From Laetiporus sulphureus 93-53 (taxonomy: Eukaryota; Basidiomycota; Agaricomycetes; Polyporales; Laetiporaceae): DNA of 64,000 nt. This document shows positions 36,939-47,310 of the stretch, piece after piece; positions within the stretch are counted from its first letter, which is position 1; every line of letters begins with the position of its first letter. Under the pieces are notes generated by a model. That model had not been told where the DNA came from and ran no database searches. It saw nothing but the letters and a program-made list of their open reading frames with translations. Location of the stretch: assembly GCF_001632365.1 (NCBI RefSeq), contig NW_024468527.1, forward strand, positions 204,440-268,439, read 5' to 3'. Position numbers and translations under genes: made by a program.

Positions 36939-39309
36939 CTATCCTACTGAATGATGCGCAGTCTTTTCGCTATCATTGCTAGTTCGCGTACGGGTCCGCA
37001 GGTCGAGGGATAGTCGGATCTCGTCGTGAGGTGTCTGCGAGCCTGCCGGAGTGGTCGAGGACTGCGTCGCCTGCATGCGCGACTCCGATGACGAGTCGCT
37101 TTTGACAGGAGAGGACGGCAGAACCACCGCCGAGTCCCACATAAATGGCCGCGGTGAAAAATTCAGTGGTGAAGGATTGTCAAAAGATGGTAGTGAGGAC
37201 CATGCTGAGGTCTTCCGAGTTGGTTGCAGTGTCATCTGCGGAACAATTGTGTATGGAGAGACGGGCAGCTCGTACGATAGCTCAGAGCTCGTCATGATAC
37301 TCGCCGGCAAGTCATCCAAAGGATCTATCCCTTCTCGATGTCGCGAATGAAGATGAGAAATGGGCTTTTCCCGCGAGGGCCTTGAGCGTCGCGCACGCTT
37401 TTCGAATATTTCCGCGCAATCCGTTTCGGTGCGCAGCATCCGCTCCCATGCGGCCGGATGCTGCAGGATCGCTTCTACCTCGTGCCGGCGGACGACTCTT
37501 CTGAAGCTATGCATAGTGAATGCAGAGACGATGAACCCTTCGAGGGAAGCGGGCGTGAGGTGGACAGGTAAAGAAAGTGTGAAGAGTGACTCACAATCCA
37601 GTACGATCCACCCTTCTGGGCCGAGTAACATCCTCCTGCTCACTCCCACTAACATGATGACCGCCACCGCCAAGAATATTGCGGTAAAGAAAGTAGTATA
37701 TAGCAGCTACATAAGAATTGTTAGCCTGAAAGTGAGCCTATGGTAGGGCTATTCTCACCTCATTCCTCAACATCTGGCGAAACATTGCGACTCCAGAGAA
37801 GCCTCTGATCCACCGGCGGATCGTCCATGCAGTTGTTGGAGGTGGCTCTAGCATAGAGTCAGGAATATCATATCTCCGCGATCGTCCAAAGCCTAAGTAC
37901 CACCCTCGACGAAACGAGCTTCGAGCGGGATGAGGAATTGGAAATTCTCCAGGCAAGGAGGACTTGCGTTGATATGCAATACTTGGTGGATAGTCATCGC
38001 TACCACATAATCGACGTAGAGCAGAATATATGATCTGCGCGATACCACCGAAAGTGGATTTGCCGTTACCGGAGGGCATGTGCGCCTCCGGCACGTAGTC
38101 CCACCATCCCCGCCGCGAGTTGATCCCATCCCCGCTTCTCTTTTCGTCGTTCGTATCCGGTCTACAAAAGGCCTCCTCCGACACGTTCACAGACAGACGT
38201 GCCTCCGCCTGCGTTCTGTGAGATTTCCAGATGGCCCAAAGAACTGCAAAGATGGGGCCACAGGTTGAGCAGACTCAGACACGGCAATATAGCGGATCAC
38301 TGACAGCAACAGCAGATCATGGCAGTCTCAGCAAAGACAACCATTACCATCGCGGACAACCAGCGAGAATAGTGTGGACCCGAACAGTCGCCTGATGTAC
38401 GCATCAGATTGAATGGCCGAACTATGTCAGCATTTGCGAAGACACATACCGTACACTGAACGGTATCCTTCATAATGCATGATCTCCAAAACCAACAAGG
38501 CAATCATGACGACGACAACGGCGCTCAGAAAGGCCAGGATGAGTCGACAGTTGCTCAAACATCTATATGCCTTGATTCCGAGGATACCTGTAATCTGGAT
38601 AGAATGAATGAAGACTCAAGCATACTATACGCAATACGTACCATGATGTCACAGGATACTTTCATAAATATCTTTTTCGCAGCGCCAATGCTAACGTCGA
38701 TCCAAGTCAGAGAGCAGCATTAGACAGTGCAAGAACAACTCACACGGTGCAATCAAGAGACTGATCGAAATCTCCTATCGTTGCTGCCATTGCACCCATC
38801 AGCCCCAAAAACTGGCTTGCGAGAAGCAAATAGAACAGTGTCTTGTCCTTCACCCGACTCCTTCGGAGGAAGGAAAGCGCTGTGAGAGTGTTCCGAAGAA
38901 AATAGGCGCAGAGAGCCCCGGCGACAAGCATCCAAGCCTTATGAACCTTGAGACCGGCGATATATGTCTCGGTAACGAGCGAGCCATCGTTCAAAGGGAC
39001 ATAGGAGGGCGTGAAGGAAGCCATGGGAGCATCGCAGTACCGTGAGTAGGGCGAAACCACCAAGTCCGCATGCAAATTGATATAGACTGCGTTCGCGGAG
39101 GGCTCAGGGAGAGCAGACACGGAAACGACGCGTGCGGAGGGTGTGCTCGCGGCGGCGATATAGGCCAGCTCTATTGCCGAGGATGCAGACGGCATAGAGG
39201 ACAGAGAAGGGGAATGAGGGCTCCAGGAAAGGGCTGTTGAGGCACGTGGTGCAGATAAGAGTGCGGTGAGCATGGCAAGGCGGAAGAAGCTGGAGGAGGA
39301 GGGGAACAT
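36939..39309 (-). CDS. Multi-pass membrane protein with signal peptide, function unknown
   Basis: Seven exons, 39309-38744, 38690-38642, 38594-38450, 38391-38305, 38243-37759, 37706-37595 and 37537-36939, join in phase to 680 residues. The N-terminus looks like a signal peptide (MFPSSSSFFRLAMLTALLSAPRASTA). About 100 residues of likely extracellular domain follow. Hydrophobic segments come next (MLVAGALCAYFLRNTL, LFYLLLASQFLGLMGAMAA, LILAFLSAVVVVMIALLVLE, WLSAMVMVVFAETAMICCCC, then TTFFTAIFLAVAVIMLVGV and FIVSAFTMHSF). The last ~200 residues are cytoplasmic, basic then Ser-rich. The GATT/gtgagt intron at 37594-37538 is a multiple of three, so a read-through form is also open. The topology is receptor-like, but I recognise no family. 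Confidence 0.75.
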
Positions 39310-39809
39310 GGGGAGAAAGAGGGAAACGACGAGCTCAGGAGGGGGACGGCATCTGGAGGCGGGGAGAAAAGGTGAGGCAAGTCGTCGGATGAATTTGATC
39401 AGACGTCGGCGAGGAGGGAGGGTGAGTGACGGCGTGCCGGGAGCACTCAATTGTCGCAACACGTCCAAAGCCATAAGCCCATATATGTCCCCGTCGCACG
39501 CGAGCCCCCATGCTATTCCCAACCAGGCCTTATGAATCTTTCCCTAGCCGATGTCCTGCACAATCAGTTGCCTGACATCTGCTCCGACCGCACGGACCAT
39601 GTCCCGCGATGCGAATGCGTGCATCCGTGCGTCTGTCAGCACTCGCAGAGACTCGCAGCAACTGGCAGTGGCGCCAGGCCTTTGAAGACAACTCAGGCAG
39701 GCTCCCTTCCCGATCGAGCGGGTGATCGGGCCCGGCATCTTCCGGCATCTTCTCAGGCCTCATCAATCAAGCGTTACCGTCTCTTCCTGCCCATACACGC
39801 ATCGCCCAA
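39310..39809. promoter_or_regulatory. Bidirectional promoter region, membrane protein / AK6
   Basis: A 500-bp gap lies between two divergent ATGs (39309 minus and 39810 plus). Open frames on both strands here are shadows. No clear TATA is present. Confidence 0.45.
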
Positions 39810-40488
39810 ATGTCGGCGAGCACGTCCAGACAGGCACCCGTAATCATCATCACCGGCACTCCTGGCACTGGGAAGACCACCCACGCGCAGCTCCTCGTCC
39901 AGGAGTCGCCCATCCCACTGCAGCACATAAATGTCGGGGAATGGGTCAAGGAGAAGGGTCTGTACGAGGAGTATGACGAGGAGTGGCAGAGCTACACTGT
40001 CGATGAGGACAAGGTATGCTCATTGTGCTTATCGAGAGGTTCCGAGCCAATCGGGACAAACTTGACATCCACTACCCACAGCTAGTCGACGAGCTAGAAC
40101 CACTCGCGTCGGCTGGGGGTATCATCCTCGACTGGCACACGAGCGAAGTATTCCCGGAGCGTTGGGCAGACCTCGTTGTTGTGTTACGCTGCGATCACAC
40201 CCGATTATGGGATCGCCTAGAGAAACGGTCAGTTTCCACGATTCTCGCGAAGCGATTACCTATGAATTGAAGCTTCACTTGTCCAGGAACTATCCTCTCA
40301 AAAAGATTCAGGAGAACAACGAGGCAGAGATCATGGAGGTGGTCCTGGATGAGGCACGATCATCGTACCCTCCAGAGATTGTAGTCGAGCTCAGGAGCGA
40401 AAACACCGAGGACCTAGAAGCCAATGTCGCCCGCATTGTCCAATGGATCGAAGCATGGAGAAAAAACCAGGAGCCCTCTGAGCAATGA
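39810..40488 (+). CDS. FAP7: Adenylate kinase isoenzyme 6 / Fap7 (ribosome-assembly ATPase)
   Basis: Three exons, 39810-40013, 40082-40227 and 40287-40488, give 183 residues, matching Fap7/hCINAP (about 170-197). The P-loop GTPGTGKTT is at residues 16-24. Family landmarks are NVGEWVKEKGLYEEYDEEW, ILDWHTSEVFPERWADLV (NMP side), VVLRCDHTRLWDRLEKRNYPLKKIQEN and AEIMEVVLDEARSSY. By family knowledge this nuclear/cytosolic enzyme has adenylate kinase and ATPase activity. It acts with Rps14 in cleavage of 20S pre-rRNA during small-subunit maturation. Nothing is missing. Confidence 0.93.
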
Positions 40489-40604
40489 TAACTCGATGCA
40501 AGTGGTATATCGTGGTATAGTGGTATCATACAGTCATATCCAATCCGGGTCAGAAATAATTCCAAGATATCAGTGATCCCATGATGGATCACCCCGCGAA
40601 CGCC

Positions 40605-41400
40605 GTTCAAGGATCATGCCCTTGTAGTGTTCTCGTGTTCTCGCTGCGCTCCCGCTTTGGCGCCTCCCCCCCTTTCAGCGACCTGGTCTTCTCCAGGTAG
40701 ACGCAGTTGCGCAGTGGGCGTGAGTATGAGCAGACAAAAAAAAGTCGAAGATTATACCGACGCGGCGTAATACGTGCTGCTGGAAGCACCTACAATACGA
40801 CAATTTTGCCCTCATAAGCGTGAATACGTCAAAACGTCATCCTACCTTGTCTTGAACACGGGCTGCTTCTGCAAGCACGGATCTTTCGCATCATGCCCTT
40901 GCAGTTACAGCGAAAAAGATTTCAGGCCAGGACCAGTGAAATATCGGCGCATATAGCCAGGCCGGCACACCGTCCTGGACGCATGTGCAGCGATTAGCGA
41001 CGAACCAAGTGAGAAGCGACGCGTACATACATATTCATCCTCGCCCTCGAGCTTGATCTCGAACCGCTGCCTCTTTGGCTCGTAGTGGTTGTGTCGAGCT
41101 GGACGCGTCCGGATCCACTTCATGCGTCTTCTTTGTCTTCGCGGCCGGAGCGCCCTCGAGCTTCGGGTCTACTCCTCTTAACGCGTCTTCTTCGCGTATG
41201 ATTCGCTCTCTTCCTCCATGTCAGGATTGTTGATGCCGCCCTTGTCGTTGCGAGTATGGCGCTTTCGATCTCGGAGTCGTCGGTGACGGCTGCGGAACGC
41301 TTTCCGCGTCGAAGAGGTCGGCCTTGAGCTTGATGCCATGACAAAGTAACGAATGATGTGGTAGCCGTTCAGGATGGGAGATTGAGCCGGAGCAGGCACG
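40605..41400 (-). CDS. Unresolved gene-like region, possible broken or mis-modelled CDS
   Basis: Several minus frames carry protein-like pieces that I could not join cleanly. They are a lead PAPAQSPILNGYHIIRYF from 41399, ADLFDAESVPQPSPTTPRSK in a second frame near 41310, NDKGGINNPDMEEESESYAKKTR-like text near 41240 in the first frame, VDPKLEGAPAAKTKKTHEVDPD near 41170 in a third, and HYEPKRQRFEIKLEGEDEY near 41080-41030 followed by a good donor (gtatgt). The order is consistent with one small gene of four or five exons, or with one frameshift. I recognise no family. Boundaries are approximate. Confidence 0.3.
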
Positions 41401-42163
41401 TTCTTCTATTGAACAGGAGGGAGGGGTCTTGTTATCGTCTGTCGTCCGTCCATCAAAAAAGGGGATTTAATAGGTCTGCCTAGGGGAGACAAGGTCTTGT
41501 TGCTACAGGTGACAGTGCAAACGAAAGGACGCGTAATTCCTAAGCCGGCTCTTTCTTTGCCGCATTTCGCTTGTCCGTACCGGCAGCTCCGTTTCGCCGT
41601 TCGCTACACATTGTCTTCACATTATTTCTGTTCTGTATAAGCTTTCCTCTGGTGTTAAATCGCAATACCAACCCATGCGCCCAGACTTTAGGGATGTGCA
41701 TGCTCGCAGGTCTTGCCAAACACTGGGAAGCATCAATATGCTTTCGATACGGCCATCTCATAAGCACCGTGCGTTCCCCCGCTGTACTTGTAAATTGATG
41801 TAACCGCATGTTGATCAGCGGCTGGTGGGGGATGTGTGCATGAGGACCATTCGAATGGATGGTATGGCTGAGCTTTGGTTGCGTGCATAGCCACCCTTTC
41901 TGCAGTAAACACCAGATATTGAGCTAAAATATATATGTCTGTATTTTTCGAAGCATTTCGATGGAACCGACGCGTTCACGATGCCGCAACGTTCTCCCCC
42001 AATATGGGTGAGCAGAGTCCCGTGACCGCGTCGAAATGTGTGATGTCACGCGTCTCTGTAACGCTGCATCCCGGGCGCTTACATAGGCGGTGTGAAATGG
42101 TACTCATGCCACCGCCACAGTTGGCAGACCTAGCAGGCTGCACTATATCCGATGGTGGGAAGA
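41401..42163. other. Intergenic, no gene seen
   Basis: About 760 bp lie upstream of the INO80 subunit gene. Short frames only. Confidence 0.45.
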
Positions 42164-43655
42164 ATGTCAGAAGGGCACGATTCGGATGATGTCAGTGGTG
42201 AGTTCCTCCGCCGAAATCGAACTGCCGAATAGCTATTTACAGTGCAGCCGCCCAGACATGCAGATGTCTCAGTCTGACATAGACCAGATCAACGAGGATA
42301 TGGATATCGACGAGGAGGACGCTCAGGATGAAGCCGAACAAGCCGACACTACGGTCGATGCTCCCGAAGAGGATGAGGGTGTGGATGACAAGGACGTCGA
42401 GGTCGAAGAAGACGACTTGCCGGATGTGAGCATGTTTCCTACGCTTGTCACTTGACTCGTGTATCTTGGATTCCAGGATATCTGACAACATGATAGGAAG
42501 CGTCTGACATTGACGCTTTGGCCTCTTCTCCGCCGCCAGAAAAGCATAACATGGACGCAAAGTCGCAGCCTCGGCTGAAGATCAAGCTCAAGCTACCGGC
42601 GTCTGGCAGCGTACAGACGGCTCTTTCGACATCGGAAGAGACTGGCGGTACATCTTCACGCCGGGAGGCATCTCGAGGTCGGGAGCATCCTTCTTGCCGT
42701 GAGCCATAGTTAACTCAGCCGGGCGTGATCGCAGATTCCGATATCGAGTCGGAAGAGGAAGATGAGGTTGAGTCGGAGGATGAGGAGGAAGAGGAGGACG
42801 AGGAAGACGACGATCAGTCCACTCGTTCCGCGTCTGTCGCAACCTCAGGCACAGCGAGCAGAACGCTTACTGCACGTCAAGCGGTGCTCGCAAATGTAGT
42901 CGATTCGTCCCATGTTTCCCTCGGTATGTCATCTATCATTGTCATGCTGCCGAATTTATCTAGCGCGACCCTGAACTAACTTATGTTTCCCTTCTATCCT
43001 ACTTCGGCTCTACTGAACTAGGCGAACGACATCATCCTCGTAGAAGGAAGCAGTTGACGGAAATGGAAATTGCTCTCAAGCGTGAGGAGACCGCACGTAA
43101 GCGAAAGAATTTGTCAGAGAAGAAACTCGAAGATGAGAAGGTAAATGAGCCCATACCGCCGATTGATTGGAATCTTGCTTATAACAAATATGCACTGGAA
43201 TGCAGATGGAAACAATCAATCGGCTTTTGAAGAAGCAATCTCGCGGAAAGGGGAGACGCAATGCCCTATCAACTGCAGAAGACAAGCCGACACCGCTTGC
43301 CTCTACTGCTAACCTCGCAGATGTGGACGCCGAAGATGGGGACGTGGCTGCTTCTGAACCCGTCGCACCCACAATGTACAGGTGGATATCCACCTCCCGC
43401 GCAAGCGGCGCAGACGCGAAGAGCAGCTCGGATAAGAAGATGTTGCTTTCCTTCTCTATACCAGCGGTACTCCTACCATCAGAAGAAGCAAGAACCGCAA
43501 AGATGGACGTCGACGAGGAACCCCGAGCTGCGCAAATGCCTGAATGCGACGTGCAGGGGTGCACGGAGCGGCGAAAATACCGCCTAGTCAAGGACTGGAG
43601 TAGAGGTGCATGTGGCATGAGTCATCTCAAGCTACTCGAGGCGCAGCTCAGTTGA
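42164..43655 (+). CDS. INO80 chromatin-remodelling complex subunit, PAPA-1 domain (Ies2/INO80B-like)
   Basis: The gene starts at the ATG 42164 (MSEGHDSDD), with a gtcagt donor after 42190. Exons at about 42243-42425, 42497 to about 42677, about 42736-42924, about 43022-43140 and 43204-43655 follow. The N-terminal half is very acidic (INEDMDIDEEDAQDEAEQ; ESEEEDEVESEDEEEEED). The PAPA-1 region is clear: RRRKQLTEMEIALKREETAR, then RKRKNLSEKKLEDEK spliced to METINRLLKKQ. The C-terminus has CDVQGCTERRKYRLVKDWSRGACGMSH, a Cys-containing end seen in the family. By family knowledge Ies2 activates the Ino80 ATPase in nucleosome sliding. The splice near 42677-42735 is the least certain (gtcggg donor, or a 36-nt intron with gtgagc). 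Confidence 0.82.
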
Positions 43656-44002
43656 AGTATCTCGCTCTCACTCAGACGTACTCTATCTTCATCGATCTTC
43701 CGTCCTCGGTGAGAATGGAGAGCTATTTGCTGTATCCTGTACTGATGTCGGGAGTCCATAAATTTGGTCTACTTAGTATACGATATGTATTGAGCTACTC
43801 TAATGAAATCCAGCAGGCACCAATGCCTGTGGTGACGACGAGAAGATTGCTCGTGGAGTCACGAAAGACACGGGTCACAACGTCCGAAAAAATGTCCGAC
43901 ATAATGATCACACCGGGGCGTATTTGGTGCTTTCGCTGAAAGCAGAGTTCGTAATGAAGGAAAGAAGGTAATGTGAGCAATGTCTGCGACAAAAGGTATG
44001 GC
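43656..44002. other. Intergenic, convergent 3' flanks
   Basis: A 347-bp region between convergent stops. Nothing recognised. Confidence 0.5.
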
Positions 44003-45374
44003 TCAAGCATGAAGAAAGATCAACAATGCAGTGAATAATCCAACTGCCGATGTGAGCGAGATGGGAAGCAGTGCTGAGCGGCCAGCAGCCGCGGTTACGG
44101 GAAGATAATCACCGCTGTTTGGGATGCTGGACGTCATCGCCGACGTTGTTGTAGATATTATTGTCTTTCTGTGAATGGGGTGATCAACTCTACTGCGGCG
44201 GGCTCTAGACTGCAACGAATATGCTCACGTCGCGGTGAATTCGACGGTTGTCCCGGGAGCGGTGCTAGTGCTGACGATAGTCTCCAGAGACGTCACGACA
44301 ATAGTGGTGAACTCTGGCTTCGTCGTCGTCTCAGTGACGGTCACAATCACATCAGAGCCGTTGATGGTAGTCGTCATAGTATAGCTGATGTGCACAGTGC
44401 TGGCACCGGTGAACGTCGATGACGAGTTCATAGGAGTCTGAGTGAGCGTTGAACCCGGAGACTGCGTGGGATTAAATGAGGTGGACGAATTCCAGTCGGA
44501 AGCGGTATCCGTGCTCATGCTATCCGTGCCCGTGTTATTGTACGAGATCGGGTGTGCGTCTCGTTTGACTCTTCCCTGAGCATGTAATCCTTCGAGTCGT
44601 ACAGGCAATCCCAGCTTCATATCATTTTCAGATTGACCGCAAGGGATTGGTAGATTTGAGTTCTCGATGGTCACAACAGCAGGTGTAATGATGAACCCGA
44701 GATAACCATCAAATCCAGTTGCCTTAAATGATGTGAGCTATGCATGATAGAGATCAGATATGAGACTGTATTCAATCTGGGGAATTACCAAGTTACCTGA
44801 TATTCTCCAAGACCAAGACACGGTGAAACCGGCCATGTGAAGTGTAGGGTACTACTTTGTATACCAACGGTCTGTTGTACAAAGCGGAGACCCGATTCGG
44901 TGGAAAGATGTAGGTTTATCATCGAGTCAGGCGACTCGAGTTCAATTGAAACGTCGGTGACAGCATTAATCTCGGGTGTTGATAGTACTTCAGAGTTGAT
45001 TATCTGTCCTGCCATGAGCTGGATCGTGGAATAATCAATGCATAAATGCGTACGTGCACAGAGATTCGTGCCAGGTCCGCTCGTCTCCATGTGCTGGTGG
45101 TCTATCCGTTATATTATGATAAAGAACGGAAGGGACACTCTTACGTGTATTGTGTGCTTGAATCGTATTCGACGAAGCCTTCTGCTCTGGCATCGATGAG
45201 GTCCAGCTCGTCGCGCGTTTCATCAACAGCAAATAATTTGCTGCAGCTTGCAGATGTAAGGCAAATGGAAAGCAAAAGAAGAAGTGCGAGCCCAATTTTT
45301 GACCGAACAGAATTGGTATTCGCGAGAATCTGCCGGAGAGGGAAGGAACGAGCCAACAATCCTGGGGAAGCCAT
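44003..45374 (-). CDS. Secreted, probably GPI-anchored Ser/Thr-rich surface protein
   Basis: Five exons, 45374-45145, 45093-45054, 45018-44797, 44737-44229 and 44168-44003, give 388 residues. The N-terminal region has a strong hydrophobic core (KIGLALLLLLSICLTSASC), a signal peptide after a ~25-residue lead. A folded-looking domain with several Cys follows (about 80-230), then a Ser/Thr-rich stalk (TSTAPGTTVEFTAT). The C-terminus has a small-residue site (SIPNSGDYLPVTAAAG) and a terminal hydrophobic helix (LLPISLTSAVGLFTALLIFLHA), the layout of a GPI signal. This implies a cell-wall or plasma-membrane outer face location. No enzyme motif is visible. Confidence 0.78.
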
Positions 45375-45643
45375 AACACCACGTTCAGAGCGTCGCCAGT
45401 TCAAGATATTCTACAGTCCAGGGTATAACGCTTGCCTGCGCCGCACTGTGCGCAACTGGAGAAGGTGGGAACATACTTGGTGACCATCTTCTCAAAAGTC
45501 GGATTCCTGTTGCTACGTGAATTGCCTTTCTGGTCAAAACGCGCCCCGATCGAGATGCGGATCTAGATCCATCATTCGGTCATGGCCGGCTCAGTGGGCA
45601 GCTCAGTCTCGGTGGCCTTTGGGCGGACGCTCGAGCTTTCAAC
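45375..45643. promoter_or_regulatory. Compact divergent promoter, surface protein / cyclin H
   Basis: Only 269 bp separate the two divergent ATGs. No TATA box is evident. Confidence 0.45.
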
Positions 45644-46873
45644 ATGACTAGAACCACAGAAACAGCGAACGCAGAGGCATCGTCCAGCAGGTTGTCCCTC
45701 TACGAAGGCAGTACGCAGTATCGATACTGGCGTTACTCTCCAGAGCAACTTGCGAACGCTCGCGCAACTATGAACGCCGCAGCAGTCTCCGCGATCCGGA
45801 ATGCATTTGAGGCAAATTCGGCACGTCAGCGTCATATTGTGTATTTCAATCTGCATGCTGAAACGTTTTGTCGCAGCCAGGCTCGTCTTCGGAAGTCTCC
45901 TTCCTCGAGGCAGATGAAGAGAACTTGCTCGTCAAGCTGTACGTTGGGAAGATCCCACAACTTTGTGCTCACTTCCGCTTTCCTGAGGAAGTAGAAGCGA
46001 CCGCCATGACATATCTGAAGAGATTCTACTTGAAGAACACCGTCATGGACTGGCATCCGAAAAATGTCATGTATGTTTCCGCGAGCCATAATCACCACAT
46101 CCAGTGTCACTGAATATCCACCACGAAAGAACAGGCTGACTGCACTTTTTCTTGCTACAAAGACAACGAACCACCCTATATCTCTAGAGTCATACACAGC
46201 ACATATACCCAAGACCGCGCCTGCAGACGTACTTGACCTTGAGTTTCTTGTTGCACAGTCATTGGGCTTCGATTTTGCCGTATGGCACCCTCATCGAGCA
46301 TTGTGGGGACTTTGGTTAGATGTTCAGGTGCGCCTGAGTAAACAACATGTTTCATGCTGACGTGCTGACCGGCAGCAGACACTTCCGGATGTCTCCATAC
46401 AGGAGCTGAGAGATGCTTACGAGAAAGCCTTAGATCACGTTCGCGCATCTCGACTGACGGACGCCGAGTTCATCTACACGCCGTCTCAAATCGCTCTTGC
46501 GTGTCTGTCTCTCGCCTCACCTTCGCTCGCATCTTCCTGGGCGCGCTCAAAGTTTCCAAATGTACAGTCACCCCCGGTTCTCGCGGTCCTCGACCCTATC
46601 AAGGTGATAATCCTTTCATGCGGCTCATCGCCGGACGTGGAGGCCGTGCGAGAGGTGGATCGACGGCTGAAGCTCTGCAAAAACCCGGAGAAAGTCGTGG
46701 GTAGCAAAGCGTATCTGAGGAAACAAGAAGAGGCGGAGCGCAAAGCGGAAGAGAAGAGGAAACGAAAAGCAGATGAGGCGAGGAAGGCGATGGAAGATGA
46801 AGACCCGTTTGGCAGTGAATTGGCGGGAAAGGCTGGGGCTGCGAGGCTGGACGAGGATGACGAGGATGATTGA
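45644..46873 (+). CDS. CCL1: Cyclin H (TFIIH / CDK-activating kinase cyclin; Ccl1, Mcs2)
   Basis: Four exons, 45644-45824, 45881-46070, 46135-46327 and 46379-46873 (or from 46376), give 352 residues. Family signatures are YEGSTQYRYWRYSPEQL at the N-terminus, the first cyclin fold (AMTYLKRFYLKNTVMDWHPKNVMLTALFLATK), and ESYTAHIPKT with the second fold (EFLVAQSLGFDFAVWHPHRALWG). The end is EAVREVDRRLKLCKNPEKV followed by a charged coiled tail. By family knowledge cyclin H pairs with Cdk7/Kin28 and MAT1/Tfb3 to phosphorylate the RNA polymerase II CTD and activate other CDKs. Length and motifs are normal. Confidence 0.92.
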
Positions 46874-47310
46874 TGCTTGATGTGATTTGATCAGTCCGTC
46901 GGACTCGGACATGTACCCGGTCCTTCGAAGATGCCACCCGCTACTGTCAACGCTAGTTACTGTGTCAGGTGCATCGCCAGCGGGTCCATATACGTAGTGA
47001 ACGCTACTCGTAACATGGAGCGTTTCCGCGCTTGATGACGGGAGATAGGGCGTTGAGAACACTGCCGGACGTGAACGGCGTGATGAGCGGGTGTGAGATA
47101 CGGCAGGCGTTGGGCGCGTAGCCTCTAGCTACCATATCGCCAGGCCTTTCGGCCACTCCCTCGGGTTCTATTCAACCGTCCTCCTTCCGTCACCCTATAT
47201 ACCCCGTCCATCGCTCCCGACCCGCTGCTCACACTCTCTGCCTTGGTGTGCAAGTGGCGGCGTTCGTCGCTGGCGACCCTCCCAGGCTTCGAACGCGCGT
47301 TCAGTCCACC
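46874..47310. promoter_or_regulatory. Intergenic with TATA-like element before the GYF gene
   Basis: A 437-bp tandem spacer. A CTATATACC stretch at about 47195-47203 lies ~110 bp before the ATG at 47311 and may be its TATA box. Confidence 0.4.

Noticed and set aside
42240..42560. Long minus-strand frames opposite the INO80 subunit exons
   Set aside because: They mirror the acidic GAG/GAC-rich coding strand and have no start context or domain.
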